From an uncultured Acidobacteriota bacterium (GTDB lineage Bacteria > Acidobacteriota > UBA6911 > RPQK01 > JAJDTT01): a stretch of 64,000 bases of DNA. The position numbers and the translations under genes are program-made. The notes beneath the pieces were generated by a model. It worked only from the letters and a program-made list of their open reading frames with translations. It ran no database searches and was not told where the DNA came from. The stretch covers positions 24,191-88,190 of the forward strand of contig CATOST010000022.1 of NCBI GenBank assembly GCA_951812665.1. The letters run 5' to 3'. This document shows, piece by piece, positions 47,121 to 55,164 of the stretch (position 1 is the first letter of the stretch; the number at the start of each line of letters is the position of its first letter).

Positions 47121-47357
47121 GTGCCGGTACAGATCACCATCAGGCGTGTCCCCGAAAAGGTGCGGGACGAACTTGCGGCGCGCGCAGCGTTGCGACGCCA
47201 ATCGATGCAGGAATTTCTGCGTCACGAGTTGGAACGGATTGCCTCTCGACCGTCACTTGACCTTTGGCTCCAACGCGTTCGCGAGCGCAAGGAAGCGGCG
47301 GGCACTCGCGTTCGACCCTCCAGCATTTTGCGCGCCCGGGATGCGGACCGGACGTGA
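47121..47357 (+). CDS. FitA-like ribbon-helix-helix antitoxin
   Basis: 78 residues from the GTG at 47121; an ATG at 47082 would add a 13-residue leader across the operator, unlikely. PVQITIRRVPEKVRDELAAR and AALRRQSMQEFLRHELERIA are the FitA/VapB ribbon-helix-helix. The C-terminal RVRERKEAAGTRVRPSSI would wrap the toxin. The stop TGA overlaps the toxin GTG (GTGA). Confidence 0.8.
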   Translation: MPVQITIRRVPEKVRDELAARAALRRQSMQEFLRHELERIASRPSLDLWLQRVRERKEAAGTRVRPSSILRARDADRT

Positions 47358-47752
47358 CGGTCGTCGTCGATGCGTCCCTGTTGGTTGCGGCCCTGGTCGA
47401 CTCGGGGCGTGAAGGGGTGTGGGCGGAATCGACGATGGCCGAGGGCTCGCTGGCCGGTCCGGAATTGGTCCTGGCGGAGGTGAGCAACATCTTGCGCCGG
47501 TTGGAACGGATGGGGGAAATCTCGAAGCTCGAGGCCAACAGCGCACACCGCGATCTGCTTCGGCTCGATCCGGACCTGTTCCCATTCGCGCCATTCGCCG
47601 ACCGTGTGTGGGCTTTGCGGAGCAACTTGACCAGCTACGACGCGTGGTACGTGGCCTTGGCCGAAGCATTGGAGTGTTCGCTGGTGACACTTGACCGAAG
47701 GCTCAAACGAGCCACCGGCCCTACATGCGAGATTCTCACCCCACCCGGTTAG
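47354..47752 (+). CDS. PIN-domain toxin, FitB/VapC type
   Basis: 132 residues with a GTG start at 47354, coupled to the antitoxin by a GTGA overlap. The PIN acidic residues are in VTVVVDASLLVAALVD, LVLAEVSNILRRL and YDAWYVALAEALECSLVTLD. The short length fits VapC-type ribonucleases. Not annotated as a separate start by simple ATG scanning. Confidence 0.83.
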   Translation: MTVVVDASLLVAALVDSGREGVWAESTMAEGSLAGPELVLAEVSNILRRLERMGEISKLEANSAHRDLLRLDPDLFPFAPFADRVWALRSNLTSYDAWYVALAEALECSLVTLDRRLKRATGPTCEILTPPG

Positions 47753-47850
47753 TCTGGTTCGAAGAGTAAATTTCCTGACTCTTTGTGAAAAAGTCTGTGG
47801 AAAAAGTGTGAACACCCGCATCGGCCGGGGTCACCGGCACCATCAGGTCT

Positions 47851-47889
47851 TTGACTCATCACGTTAATATAGTCTATATTGGACTATAT
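47851..47889 (+). promoter_or_regulatory. Promoter and operator of the 47.9-kb Phd/PIN module
   Basis: TTGACT (47851-47856) and TATATT (47875-47880), 18 nt apart. A perfect dyad, ATATAGTC and GACTATAT with a 7-nt centre (47867-47889), sits on the -10 box, 16 nt before the antitoxin ATG: a textbook self-repression site for a Phd-type antitoxin. Confidence 0.7.
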
Positions 47890-47904
47890 CAGATCGGACC
47901 AAAT

Positions 47905-48192
47905 ATGACCTCCGAACCTGCCAAACTCAACCAGACCTGGACGGTTGCCGAGGCCAAGGCCCGGCTGTCTGAAATTCTACGTCTCGCCGAAGAGGAGGGA
48001 CCCCAGCGTATTGGTGTACGGCGGGCATTCGTGGTCGTACCTGAGCGCGTGTGGCAGGCTCATGCGCCGGTCCGCGGGCCCTCCTTGGGACAGTGGCTGG
48101 TCGACAACATGCCGCGTGGTGTGGACCTTGAGATTCCCCGAGATAGAGGTTCACGGCGGGAGATCCCGTTTTCCTCCGGAGATAGGGATTGA
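47905..48192 (+). CDS. Phd/YefM-type antitoxin
   Basis: 95 residues from the ATG at 47905 (after the operator). LNQTWTVAEAKARLSEILRL and GPQRIGVRRAFVVVPERVW are the Phd/YefM fold. Stop overlaps the toxin TTG by TTGA. The tail PSLGQWLVDNMPRGVDLEI resembles the toxin-binding end of VapB-type proteins paired with PIN toxins. Confidence 0.82.
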   Translation: MTSEPAKLNQTWTVAEAKARLSEILRLAEEEGPQRIGVRRAFVVVPERVWQAHAPVRGPSLGQWLVDNMPRGVDLEIPRDRGSRREIPFSSGDRD

Positions 48193-48608
48193 GGGGCTGT
48201 CTCCTGGACACCAACGTGATCTCGGAGCTGACCCGAACGGCTCCGGCTCCACCGGTGGTCGCCTTCCTGTCCGGACACGACGATCTATGGCTCTCGACGA
48301 TCGTGTTGCATGAGTTGGAATTCGGCTTGCGACTGCTGCCACTGGGACAACGCCGCGACCGACTGCGGGGGGCGCTATCGGAGTTCATTGCGGGATATGG
48401 GGAACGCGTCCTGACGCTGGAGAAAATGGGCGCGGAGTGGGCTGCCCACTTTCGGGCGCAGGCGCATCGCGCCGGCCGCGTGTTGGACCTGGGAGATGCA
48501 CTGATTGCCGGAACCGCCAAGGCCCACGACCTGGTGCTCGCAACCAGGACCGTCTCCGACTTCGAGAGCTTGGACCTCGACCTGGTCAATCCCTGGGAGA
48601 CGCCGTGA
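48189..48608 (+). CDS. PIN-domain toxin (VapC-type)
   Basis: 139 residues with a TTG start at 48189, overlapping the antitoxin stop. CLLDTNVISELTRTAPAP (Asp of motif 1), STIVLHELEFGLRLLPLG (Glu), RVLDLGDALIAGTAKAHDLV (Asp) and TRTVSDFESLDLDLVNPW complete the PIN site. A site-specific ribonuclease held in check by the adjacent antitoxin is the usual role. Confidence 0.85.
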   Translation: MRGCLLDTNVISELTRTAPAPPVVAFLSGHDDLWLSTIVLHELEFGLRLLPLGQRRDRLRGALSEFIAGYGERVLTLEKMGAEWAAHFRAQAHRAGRVLDLGDALIAGTAKAHDLVLATRTVSDFESLDLDLVNPWETP

Positions 48609-48734
48609 CGGGGGTCAGCGGATCAGGCGCTCGGCCAACTCCAGCGCGTCCGCCGGCCAGAAGCACTCCGGACGAGGACGGATGACAAGGCTATCCGGAT
48701 GAAGTTTTTTGAGAATGCTCGGGGAAAAGAGTAC

Positions 48735-48760
48735 GGGGGGACAGGAAAGTCCCCCCTCCA
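48735..48760. repeat. Hairpin repeat, GGGGGGAC / GTCCCCCC type
   Basis: GGGGGGAC-AGGAAA-GTCCCCCC followed by TCC, immediately (2 nt) past the stop of the DUF1553 gene on the minus strand. Could end or stabilise that transcript. Same family as the copies at 29.3, 53.36, 54.29 and 57.25 kb. Confidence 0.75.
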
Positions 48761-48761
48761 G

Positions 48762-51716
48762 TTAGCCAATGTAGAGGAACTCGTTGGTGAGGAACAGGAG
48801 GTGGCAGAGGCTCTCCAGGGCTTTCTTCTCAGCGTGGGCCGGCTCGGCGTTGGCTTTGAGGTAAAGATCCTTTTGACGGGCCAGATGCGCCCGGGCGATC
48901 CGGGCTTCCTCGGGTGAGGGCGGGCGGGAGAGAGCCAACAGGTAGGCTTTCTCTATCGCTTCTGCCGGATCGCCGTCGGAGAGGCCGGCGACCCGCCGGG
49001 CGAAGGCCTGGGCGTTCTCGATGACGAAATCGTCGTTCATCAGCGTCAGCGACTGGAGCGGGGAAACCGAGTTCAATCGCCGGCTGCAGTTGGTCTGCAT
49101 CAGGGGAGCGTCGAAGGTCTCCAGGAAGCCCAACGGGAAGTAGCGCCGCGCCAGGAGGTAGACGCTGCGCCGCCAGATTCCCGTGGCCTGGGCGTCGGCA
49201 ATCTCACCCGGTGAATCGGTGTGCGGGTTCAGGGTCTTCAGGCCGTCGGCCATCAGCGGGCCTTCGACCGGGGGTCCCCCCATGGTCCAGTCCAGCTTGC
49301 CGCTGGTGGCCATCATGGAGTCTCGCAAGATTTCCGCTTCCAGCCGGCGCAGGTTCATGCGCCACAAGAGCCGGTTTTCCGGGTCCGCCCGGAGCGCGAG
49401 CGAGCCGGCTGCAGGCCCCTCGGATGATTGCCGGTAGGCCGTGGAGGTCATGATCAGCCGGTGGAGCTTTTTGATGCTCCAGCCTTCGCGCACGAACTGC
49501 ACCGCCAGCCAGTCCAGCAACTCGGGATGGGACGGAGGCTTGCCCTGCTTCCCGAAGTTGTCCGGGGTCTCGACGATGCCTCGCCCGAAGTGGTGCTGCC
49601 ACACCTGGTTCACGAACACCCGGGCGGTGAGGGGATGGTCGGACCGGGTCATCCAGCGGGCAAAGGCCAGGCGGACGCCGCTGGTCTCCCCCTTGGTCTC
49701 CGGCGGCCGGACCGCATCGGTCTCTCCGGGCCGGCTGACCACCTCCAGGAAACCCGGCCGGACCGGCGGCCCCGGACGCTCGACCTCGCCGCGTTGCAAC
49801 AGCCGGATCTTGGGTGGCGCCGCCAGGTCCCACAGGGCCTGGATCTTGTCCCAGGAGCGCCGGTAGCCGTCCAGGATCCGGATCCGTTCCGTCAACTTCT
49901 TGTGGGATTCGAGGTGCTCCTCGTTCAGGGCCTTGACCACATCCTCCGGGGTGACGGTCAGTTGTTCCTCGAATTTGGAGGCCAGGAACTTCTGCACCTC
50001 GTTCCGGTCGGCTTCGGGTGTGGCCAGAGCCTCTTTCGTCTCGGGGCGGATGTTCTCGGGCAGTTCCTCGAGCTTGGCGTCCAGCAGGGCCTCGCGGTAG
50101 GGGCGGTAGACCGCCTCGAGCCGCTCCTTGAGCTTGGCCACCGGCTTGTCGATCTCGGCGTTGTGGCGCTCGATCGCCTCCTTTTCCCGTTTGGAGACGC
50201 TGGGCAGGTGATGGTTCTTGGGCTGCAGCCAGTGCACCGGGTTGTAGCCGGTGGCGAAGACGGACAGCAGGCGATAGTAGTCCCGCTGCGGGATGGGGTC
50301 GTACTTGTGGCTGTGGCAGCGGGCGCAGCCCATGGTCAACCCCATCAGGCCGGTGGACACCTTCTCCATCAGGTGGAAGAGCACGTCGTACCGCTCTCCC
50401 ACCAGATTCACCACGTCCTGGTCGGTGCGGTCGAAGACGGAGCGGAGATAGCCGGTGGCGACCAGCTTGTCCAGGATCTCCGGCGTGTACGTCTCCGCCG
50501 AGCGCCAGTCCACCAGTTCGTCACCGGCCAACTGCTCCACCAGGAACCGATCGTAGGGCATGTCCTGGTTGAAGGCCCGGATCACCCAGTCCCGGTAGCG
50601 CCACATTCCGTCGATGACGATGACGTTTTCAACGGCGGAGTCGAACCCGGTGACGTCGCTGTAGCCGGCCGCATCCAGCCAATGGCGGCCCCACCGCTCA
50701 CCGTAGTGCTTCGACTCCAGCAGTGTGTCGATGAGCCTCTCGTAGGCATCGGGCCTCTTGTCCTCCAGAAATTCCCCGATATCTTTCGGAGAGGGCGGGA
50801 CTCCGATCAGGTCCAGCCAGGCGCGGCGCAGCAACGTGAGCTTGGAGGCCTCGGGCGAGAAACCGAGCCCCTCGGATTCGAGCCGTTTCAAAAGGAAGGC
50901 GTCGATGGGCGTGCGAACCCGCTTCCGGTCTTTCACCTTGGGAACGGGTGCGGCGACCGGCTTCCGGAAGGACCAGAATTGGCGGTCCTCCTTGGTCACC
51001 GGGGGCGCTTCGGCCGGGTTGAAGCTGGTTCGCTCCACGTGGGGGCGCAGGAGCCGGAAGTCCGAAGTGTCGATCCAGCGGGCCAGGGTCCGGATATCGC
51101 CGTCGCCGAGCGGCTCACCCATGCCCGGGGGCGGCATCTCACGCGAGGTCAGCTTGCGGATCAGGATGCTCTTGATGGAACCCAGGCCGGAGATCACGGG
51201 TCCGCCTTCGCTTCCCTTCAACACCGACTGCACCGTGCGCAGATCCAGCCCCCCCATGGGCTGGTCCGTCGCATGGCAGGCGAAGCAGCGGTCCTCGAAG
51301 ATGGGAAGCGCCAACTCTTCGAACCGCGCGGTCTCCTCTTTTGTCTTGGCGGCGATAATGGCTTCCTCATCCGAGGGAGCGCCCGCCTCGATCCAGCGCC
51401 GGACCGTGTCGATCTCCGAATCGGTCAGCTTCAGGTTGAACGCGGGCGGCGGCATCATTCGCTGGGAGACCTTTTGGTAGAGCAGGCTTGCTTCGGGCGC
51501 GCGCTTCGCCACTACCGGCCCTTCATGGCTGCCGCGCAGAACGGAGGTAGCCGTGCGCAGATCCAGACCGACCATGGCGGTGCCGCCGTGGCAACTGTAG
51601 CAATTGGTCTTGAAGATGGGCTCCACGTCCCGCTCGAAGCTGGGCTGTGCGAAGGCGGCCACTGTCGGCAGCGCGGCCAAGATCGAAAGCGGGACCAAGA
51701 GACGAGAAAGCCGCAC
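48762..51716 (-). CDS. DUF1549/DUF1553 protein with three C-x2-C-H motifs (PSD1-type)
   Basis: 984 residues from a GTG at 51716 set by GGGAGG 8 nt upstream; the frame extends to 52043 but the first 109 codons are only antisense to the DUF1501 gene. Signal peptide VRLSRLLVPLSILAALPTVA. Cytochrome-c-like motifs: FKTNCYSCHGGTAMVG and FEDRCFACHATDQPMGG, then the DUF1549 copy MGCARCHSHKYDPIPQRDYY. A helical charged middle (KAKLEELPENIR-like region, about 550-640) precedes DUF1553 (ARVFVNQVWQHHFGRGIVET). Starts 2 nt after the DUF1501 stop, so the two are coupled. Predicted periplasmic multi-haem redox protein, larger than the 8-10 kb paralogue, which has a C-x4-C-H motif instead. Confidence 0.87.
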   Translation of the reverse strand: MRLSRLLVPLSILAALPTVAAFAQPSFERDVEPIFKTNCYSCHGGTAMVGLDLRTATSVLRGSHEGPVVAKRAPEASLLYQKVSQRMMPPPAFNLKLTDSEIDTVRRWIEAGAPSDEEAIIAAKTKEETARFEELALPIFEDRCFACHATDQPMGGLDLRTVQSVLKGSEGGPVISGLGSIKSILIRKLTSREMPPPGMGEPLGDGDIRTLARWIDTSDFRLLRPHVERTSFNPAEAPPVTKEDRQFWSFRKPVAAPVPKVKDRKRVRTPIDAFLLKRLESEGLGFSPEASKLTLLRRAWLDLIGVPPSPKDIGEFLEDKRPDAYERLIDTLLESKHYGERWGRHWLDAAGYSDVTGFDSAVENVIVIDGMWRYRDWVIRAFNQDMPYDRFLVEQLAGDELVDWRSAETYTPEILDKLVATGYLRSVFDRTDQDVVNLVGERYDVLFHLMEKVSTGLMGLTMGCARCHSHKYDPIPQRDYYRLLSVFATGYNPVHWLQPKNHHLPSVSKREKEAIERHNAEIDKPVAKLKERLEAVYRPYREALLDAKLEELPENIRPETKEALATPEADRNEVQKFLASKFEEQLTVTPEDVVKALNEEHLESHKKLTERIRILDGYRRSWDKIQALWDLAAPPKIRLLQRGEVERPGPPVRPGFLEVVSRPGETDAVRPPETKGETSGVRLAFARWMTRSDHPLTARVFVNQVWQHHFGRGIVETPDNFGKQGKPPSHPELLDWLAVQFVREGWSIKKLHRLIMTSTAYRQSSEGPAAGSLALRADPENRLLWRMNLRRLEAEILRDSMMATSGKLDWTMGGPPVEGPLMADGLKTLNPHTDSPGEIADAQATGIWRRSVYLLARRYFPLGFLETFDAPLMQTNCSRRLNSVSPLQSLTLMNDDFVIENAQAFARRVAGLSDGDPAEAIEKAYLLALSRPPSPEEARIARAHLARQKDLYLKANAEPAHAEKKALESLCHLLFLTNEFLYIG

Positions 51717-51718
51717 GG

Positions 51719-53155
51719 TCAGGCCTCCCGCGGAGGATTCTTGAGAATGTCCGAGACGATGCGCGCGCCGGTGATGCTGGCGTTGGTAGGGGTTTCTTCC
51801 CGGCCCTCGTGCCGGACGGTCAGCCGCTTGTGATCGATTCCGAGCTGACGCAGCAATGTGGCCTGCAGATCGGCGACCCCGACGCGGTTCACCGTGGACC
51901 GGTAGCCGAACTCGTCGGTCGCTCCGTAGATCAGGCCCTCCTTGAAGCCGCCGCCGGCCAGCCAGAGGCTGAACGCGTTGCGGTTGTGGTCCCGGCCATC
52001 GGAGTTCTGGGTGGTGGGAAGGCGGCCGAATTCGCCCGCCCACAGCAGGACCGTGCTCTCCAGCAGGCCGCGGCTCTTCAGGTCCTTCAGCAATCCGGCC
52101 ACCGGCTGGTCGGTCTTGGCGCAGATCGCGCTCAGTTTCTCCCTGAGCTTGGCATGATTGTCCCAGGGCTGTCCCGGTCCCGGATGGATCTGCACGAACC
52201 GGACGCCGGCCTCGATCAGGCGGCGGGCCATCAGGCAGCGCTGGCCGTAGCCGGCGGAGACGGGGTTGTCCATCCCGTAGAGCTTCTTCGTCGCTTCCGA
52301 TTCCTTGGAGACGTCCAGCACGTCCGTCGCGGCGAGTTGCATGCGCGCGGCCAATTCGTAGTTCTGGATGCGGGCCTCCAACTCCGAGTCACCAGGGTGG
52401 CGGCCCAGATGCAGCCGGTTCAACTTGGCCAGCGTGTCCAGCTCCGCCCGCTGCGCGCCGGGCGGCGGCGGCACCCGGGGATGCAGATGCCGGACCGGGG
52501 TCCCGGTGGAGCTGAACTCCACCCCCTGGTGGAGCGCCGACAGGAAGCCGCTGGTCCAGAGCTGCTTGCCCAGCGTCGAGTACCCCTCCGGATCGCGCAA
52601 CACCACAAAGGCGGGGAGATTCTGATTCTCCGTTCCCAGCGCGTACGACACCCACGACCCCAGCACCGGCCGTCCCGCGAAGATGTGGCAGGTCAGCAGC
52701 ATGTGCAGGCCTTCCGAGTGGTTGTTGTGCTCGGTGTGCATGGAGCGGATGAGGCAGATGTCGTCGGCAACGGTCGCGATGTGAGGAATGGTCTCGCCCA
52801 ACTCCATGCCGCTCTGGCCATGCCGGCTGAACTGGAACGGGCTGGCCAGCAGCACGTTGGCGTTGTTGGGCTGATGGATCTCGACTCCGTCCGGGTGGGG
52901 CTTGCCGGACCACTTCGTCAGCTCGGGCTTGGGATCGAACAGGTCCATCTGGCTGGGGCCGCCGTTCTGCACGAACTGGATCACCGCTTTCGCCGGAGCC
53001 GGAAAGTGGCCGTCCCGCGGCTTCAGATCGTTGTAGGCAAGGCGGTCCTCTTCGGCTTTCAGCATGCTGCTGAGAGCCACGCCGCCCATGCCGAGAGCAC
53101 TCATTTCCAGTAGTTTGCGGCGGGAGATGGTATGCGGAAGAACGTCCCAGATCAT
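51719..53155 (-). CDS. DUF1501 protein, second copy, Tat-like signal
   Basis: 478 residues. Leader SRRKLLEMSALGMGGVALSS at residues 11-30 with a twin-arginine start. Landmarks AVIQFVQNGGPSQMDLFDPK, DDICLIRSMHTEHNNHSEG, HPGPGQPWDNHAKL and LLWAGEFGRLPTTQNSDGRD match the first copy at 6.7-8.0 kb. Coupled to the following DUF1549/DUF1553 gene by a 2-nt gap. Function of the family is unsettled; pairing with the cytochrome-like partner is the consistent feature. Confidence 0.88.
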   Translation of the reverse strand: MIWDVLPHTISRRKLLEMSALGMGGVALSSMLKAEEDRLAYNDLKPRDGHFPAPAKAVIQFVQNGGPSQMDLFDPKPELTKWSGKPHPDGVEIHQPNNANVLLASPFQFSRHGQSGMELGETIPHIATVADDICLIRSMHTEHNNHSEGLHMLLTCHIFAGRPVLGSWVSYALGTENQNLPAFVVLRDPEGYSTLGKQLWTSGFLSALHQGVEFSSTGTPVRHLHPRVPPPPGAQRAELDTLAKLNRLHLGRHPGDSELEARIQNYELAARMQLAATDVLDVSKESEATKKLYGMDNPVSAGYGQRCLMARRLIEAGVRFVQIHPGPGQPWDNHAKLREKLSAICAKTDQPVAGLLKDLKSRGLLESTVLLWAGEFGRLPTTQNSDGRDHNRNAFSLWLAGGGFKEGLIYGATDEFGYRSTVNRVGVADLQATLLRQLGIDHKRLTVRHEGREETPTNASITGARIVSDILKNPPREA

Positions 53156-53245
53156 GGCTCGAAGTCCTTGAGTCCAGTGGATTATACGTGTCCCCCATGC
53201 TACGCCGTGGAGCGTCGGCTTTCCAGTAGCCGAGAAGCGGCGACA

Positions 53246-53384
53246 TGGAGCGGCGTCATGGAGCGGCGTCTTTCAGGCGCCGACTGAGTCCGGCGGCTTT
53301 CCAGCCGCCGGACTCCCGTGGACCATAGGACCGAGAAAGGAACGGGGAAACGGAAGAGGGAGGACAGGAAAGTCCCCCCTCCTG
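53246..53384 (+). repeat. 139-bp composite repeat, left copy flanking the 53.5-kb TA module
   Basis: Three hairpins in order: GGAGCGGCGTCTTTCAGG-CGCCGACT, CCGGCGGCTTTCCAGCCGCC with a GGACTCCCGTGG flank, a purine-rich linker ending GGGGAAACGGAAGAGGG, and AGGAC-AGGAAA-GTCCCCCC. The right copy at 54174-54312 has the same order and orientation. The rest of 53156-53462 has only the operator noted at 53419-53436; I see no gene in it. Confidence 0.85.
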
Positions 53385-53418
53385 TGATTACCAGGATTTG
53401 ACCTTCCGTTCCATAAAA

Positions 53419-53436
53419 ACTAGTCTTATTCCTAGT
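53419..53436 (+). promoter_or_regulatory. ACTAG dyad upstream of the Phd/PIN module
   Basis: ACTAG and CTAGT arms about an 8-nt centre, 27 nt before the antitoxin ATG, with CTAGTC also directly repeated. Probable operator; GGAGG lies 6 nt before the ATG. Confidence 0.4.
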
Positions 53437-53462
53437 CAGTTTCAGCCCAACTGGAGGAGCTT

Positions 53463-53723
53463 ATGAGCAACGTCTGGCAAGTACAGGATGCTAAGGCGCG
53501 CTTCAGCGAATTGCTGGCAACAAGCCTCGTCGAAGGACCGCAAATCGTTACCAAGCGGGGTGTTGAGACGGCGGTGCTTGTCCCGATCGAACAGTGGCGC
53601 CGACTGGAGAAAATGGCGAAGCCGGATCTCAAGGAACTTCTGCTTGCTCCCGAGCCTCGCACTGAAACACTGGTACCGCCGCGTCGAGAACTCCGTCGAC
53701 GAGCGGCTCCGACATTCGATTAG
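53463..53723 (+). CDS. Phd/YefM-type antitoxin
   Basis: 86 residues. MSNVWQVQDAKARFSELLAT and GPQIVTKRGVETAVLVPIEQ are the Phd/YefM N-terminal fold; the C-terminal arginine-rich tail would bind the toxin. The PIN toxin follows after 4 nt. The whole module (53463-54147) sits between two direct copies of a 139-bp repeat. Confidence 0.83.
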   Translation: MSNVWQVQDAKARFSELLATSLVEGPQIVTKRGVETAVLVPIEQWRRLEKMAKPDLKELLLAPEPRTETLVPPRRELRRRAAPTFD

Positions 53724-53727
53724 ACTC

Positions 53728-54147
53728 GTGTACCTTCTCGACACCAACATCGTCTCGGAGTTGCGGCGCCCTATTCCGCATCAGTCCGTTCTGCACTGGA
53801 TCAGGGGTGTGTCCGCCGAACAGTTGTTTCTGTCCGCTGTCACGATCGGCGAAATTCAAGCGGGAATTGAAATCACTCGAGAACAGGACGCCGTCAAAGC
53901 TGCGGAACTGGAAGCATGGCTCAACCGCGTGCTCGCCACGTATCAAATCCTGGCGGTGGATGCCGCTGCCTTTCGGGAGTGGGCCAAGCTGATGCACCGG
54001 CGATCGGACACGTTGATTCAGGATGCCATGATCGCTGCCGTGGCGATCGTCCACAGGCTGACCGTAGTGACCCGAAATGTGCGTGATTTCGAGCATTTTG
54101 GCGTTCCGATCGTCAATCCTTTCTTAGACCAACACAGAGATACCTGA
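53728..54147 (+). CDS. PIN-domain toxin (VapC-type)
   Basis: 139 residues from the GTG at 53728; a longer frame from 53488 is in the antitoxin and is not real. VYLLDTNIVSELRRPIPHQS (first Asp), LSAVTIGEIQAGIEITREQ (Glu), HRRSDTLIQDAMIAAVAI (Asp) and TRNVRDFEHFGVPIVNP complete the PIN site. Same order and length as the 47.9-48.6 kb pair, but the residues differ widely, so not a recent duplicate. Confidence 0.83.
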   Translation: MYLLDTNIVSELRRPIPHQSVLHWIRGVSAEQLFLSAVTIGEIQAGIEITREQDAVKAAELEAWLNRVLATYQILAVDAAAFREWAKLMHRRSDTLIQDAMIAAVAIVHRLTVVTRNVRDFEHFGVPIVNPFLDQHRDT

Positions 54148-54173
54148 CCGTACATTTCCCCTCTCATTGATCC

Positions 54174-54312
54174 GTGGAGCGGCGGTTTGGAGCGGCGTCT
54201 TTCAGGCGCCGACCGGGGCCGGCGGCATTCCAGCCGCCGAACTCCGGTGGAACAAAGGAGCGAGCAGGGAACGGGGAACGGAAGAGGGGGGACAGGAAAG
54301 TCCCCCCTCCTG
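54174..54312 (+). repeat. 139-bp composite repeat, right copy
   Basis: GTGGAGCGGCGG, GGAGCGGCGTCTTTCAGG-CGCCGAC, CCGGCGGCATTCCAGCCGCC with a GAACTCCGGTGG flank, a purine-rich linker, then GGGGGGAC-AGGAAA-GTCCCCCC-TCC. Roughly 85 percent like the copy at 53246-53384 by eye, and in the same orientation. Ends 41 nt before the lipoprotein start. Confidence 0.85.
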
Positions 54313-54353
54313 GTACACTACTGGCCAACCACCTGCCTGGGAGTTGGAGCACT

Positions 54354-55106
54354 ATGAATCATTGTCTGAAATACACTCTCGCCTTGTCTTTGTTGTGGCT
54401 GTCCGCTTGCAACACGACGGTCACCGACAATCCCTCCCAGTCCGATCCCCCCGAACGCGGCCCGCGCACCCAACCCGGCACCGCCATGGGGATCTACGCC
54501 CCGGAACAGCACGACCTGTACGACGGCCGTTTCATCATCTCGGGAAGCCGCATCTACCAGGTCGGCACGTTGAACGACGAGAGCCCATGGGACCACATGG
54601 GCAATGACGGAACGAATCTGCAGCCAGTGGAAGGCACGGTCGATTTCGACGTGGACGAGATCAACAACACCGGGACTTTCCGCGCCGACCTCCAACTCCC
54701 CGAGGGCCGCTACGTCATCGACCTGGAGGAATTCAAAGAATTCTCACCGTGTCAGGACGGCGGCATCGCCGCCTGGCTGTTCGAGCACGGCGATTCCGGC
54801 TGCGGCGACGCCAATTGGCCCAAGAGCATTCTCTACGTGGCGGGCTGGGGGATCGGCTCCGCCACTTTGAACGGGGAGCCGCTCTACCAGGACTACCAGA
54901 TCCATTTCATGGTCACCCAGGGCATGCGCGACCGGAACCTGGTGGCCCGCTATCCCCTCGACGGGAAGAGTTCAGAAGCCGGTGCCGTGAACCCGGCCCT
55001 TCAACAACTGGACTTCTACATCCGGAGCCCCGAGGCCAACGAGGCCAACCATCCCCAGCGGGAGGTGTTCGACCACTTCTTCGCCATGGAAGTCACCTGG
55101 AAATAG
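54354..55106 (+). CDS. Putative lipoprotein, unrecognised
   Basis: 250 residues from the ATG at 54354 (GGAG 10 nt upstream); the frame extends up to 54174 across the repeat but that part is not coding. Lipobox LLWLSAC at residues 13-19 gives a cysteine for lipid attachment, then a low-complexity linker rich in Pro and Thr (TVTDNPSQSDPPERGPRTQP). The body has a beta-rich pattern with two cysteines (SPCQDGG, DSGCGDANW) and no known motif. Probably an outer-membrane or surface protein. It is 46 nt ahead of the esterase-like gene with a shared direction, suggesting common expression. Confidence 0.7.
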   Translation: MNHCLKYTLALSLLWLSACNTTVTDNPSQSDPPERGPRTQPGTAMGIYAPEQHDLYDGRFIISGSRIYQVGTLNDESPWDHMGNDGTNLQPVEGTVDFDVDEINNTGTFRADLQLPEGRYVIDLEEFKEFSPCQDGGIAAWLFEHGDSGCGDANWPKSILYVAGWGIGSATLNGEPLYQDYQIHFMVTQGMRDRNLVARYPLDGKSSEAGAVNPALQQLDFYIRSPEANEANHPQREVFDHFFAMEVTWK

Positions 55107-55164
55107 CCTCGGCGGCGGCTCCGCGAGTCGCCGCTGACTGCTCATTCATCAGGTGACGGAAAAG

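Noticed and set aside
51720..52043. 109-codon N-terminal extension of the DUF1549/DUF1553 gene
   Set aside because: It is inside the DUF1501 coding region in another frame; the GTG at 51716 with GGGAGG upstream precedes a proper signal peptide.
49428..53113. Plus-strand frames of 801 and 488 codons over the second DUF1553/DUF1501 pair
   Set aside because: Antisense shadows; the minus strand gives haem motifs, a signal peptide and clear family matches.
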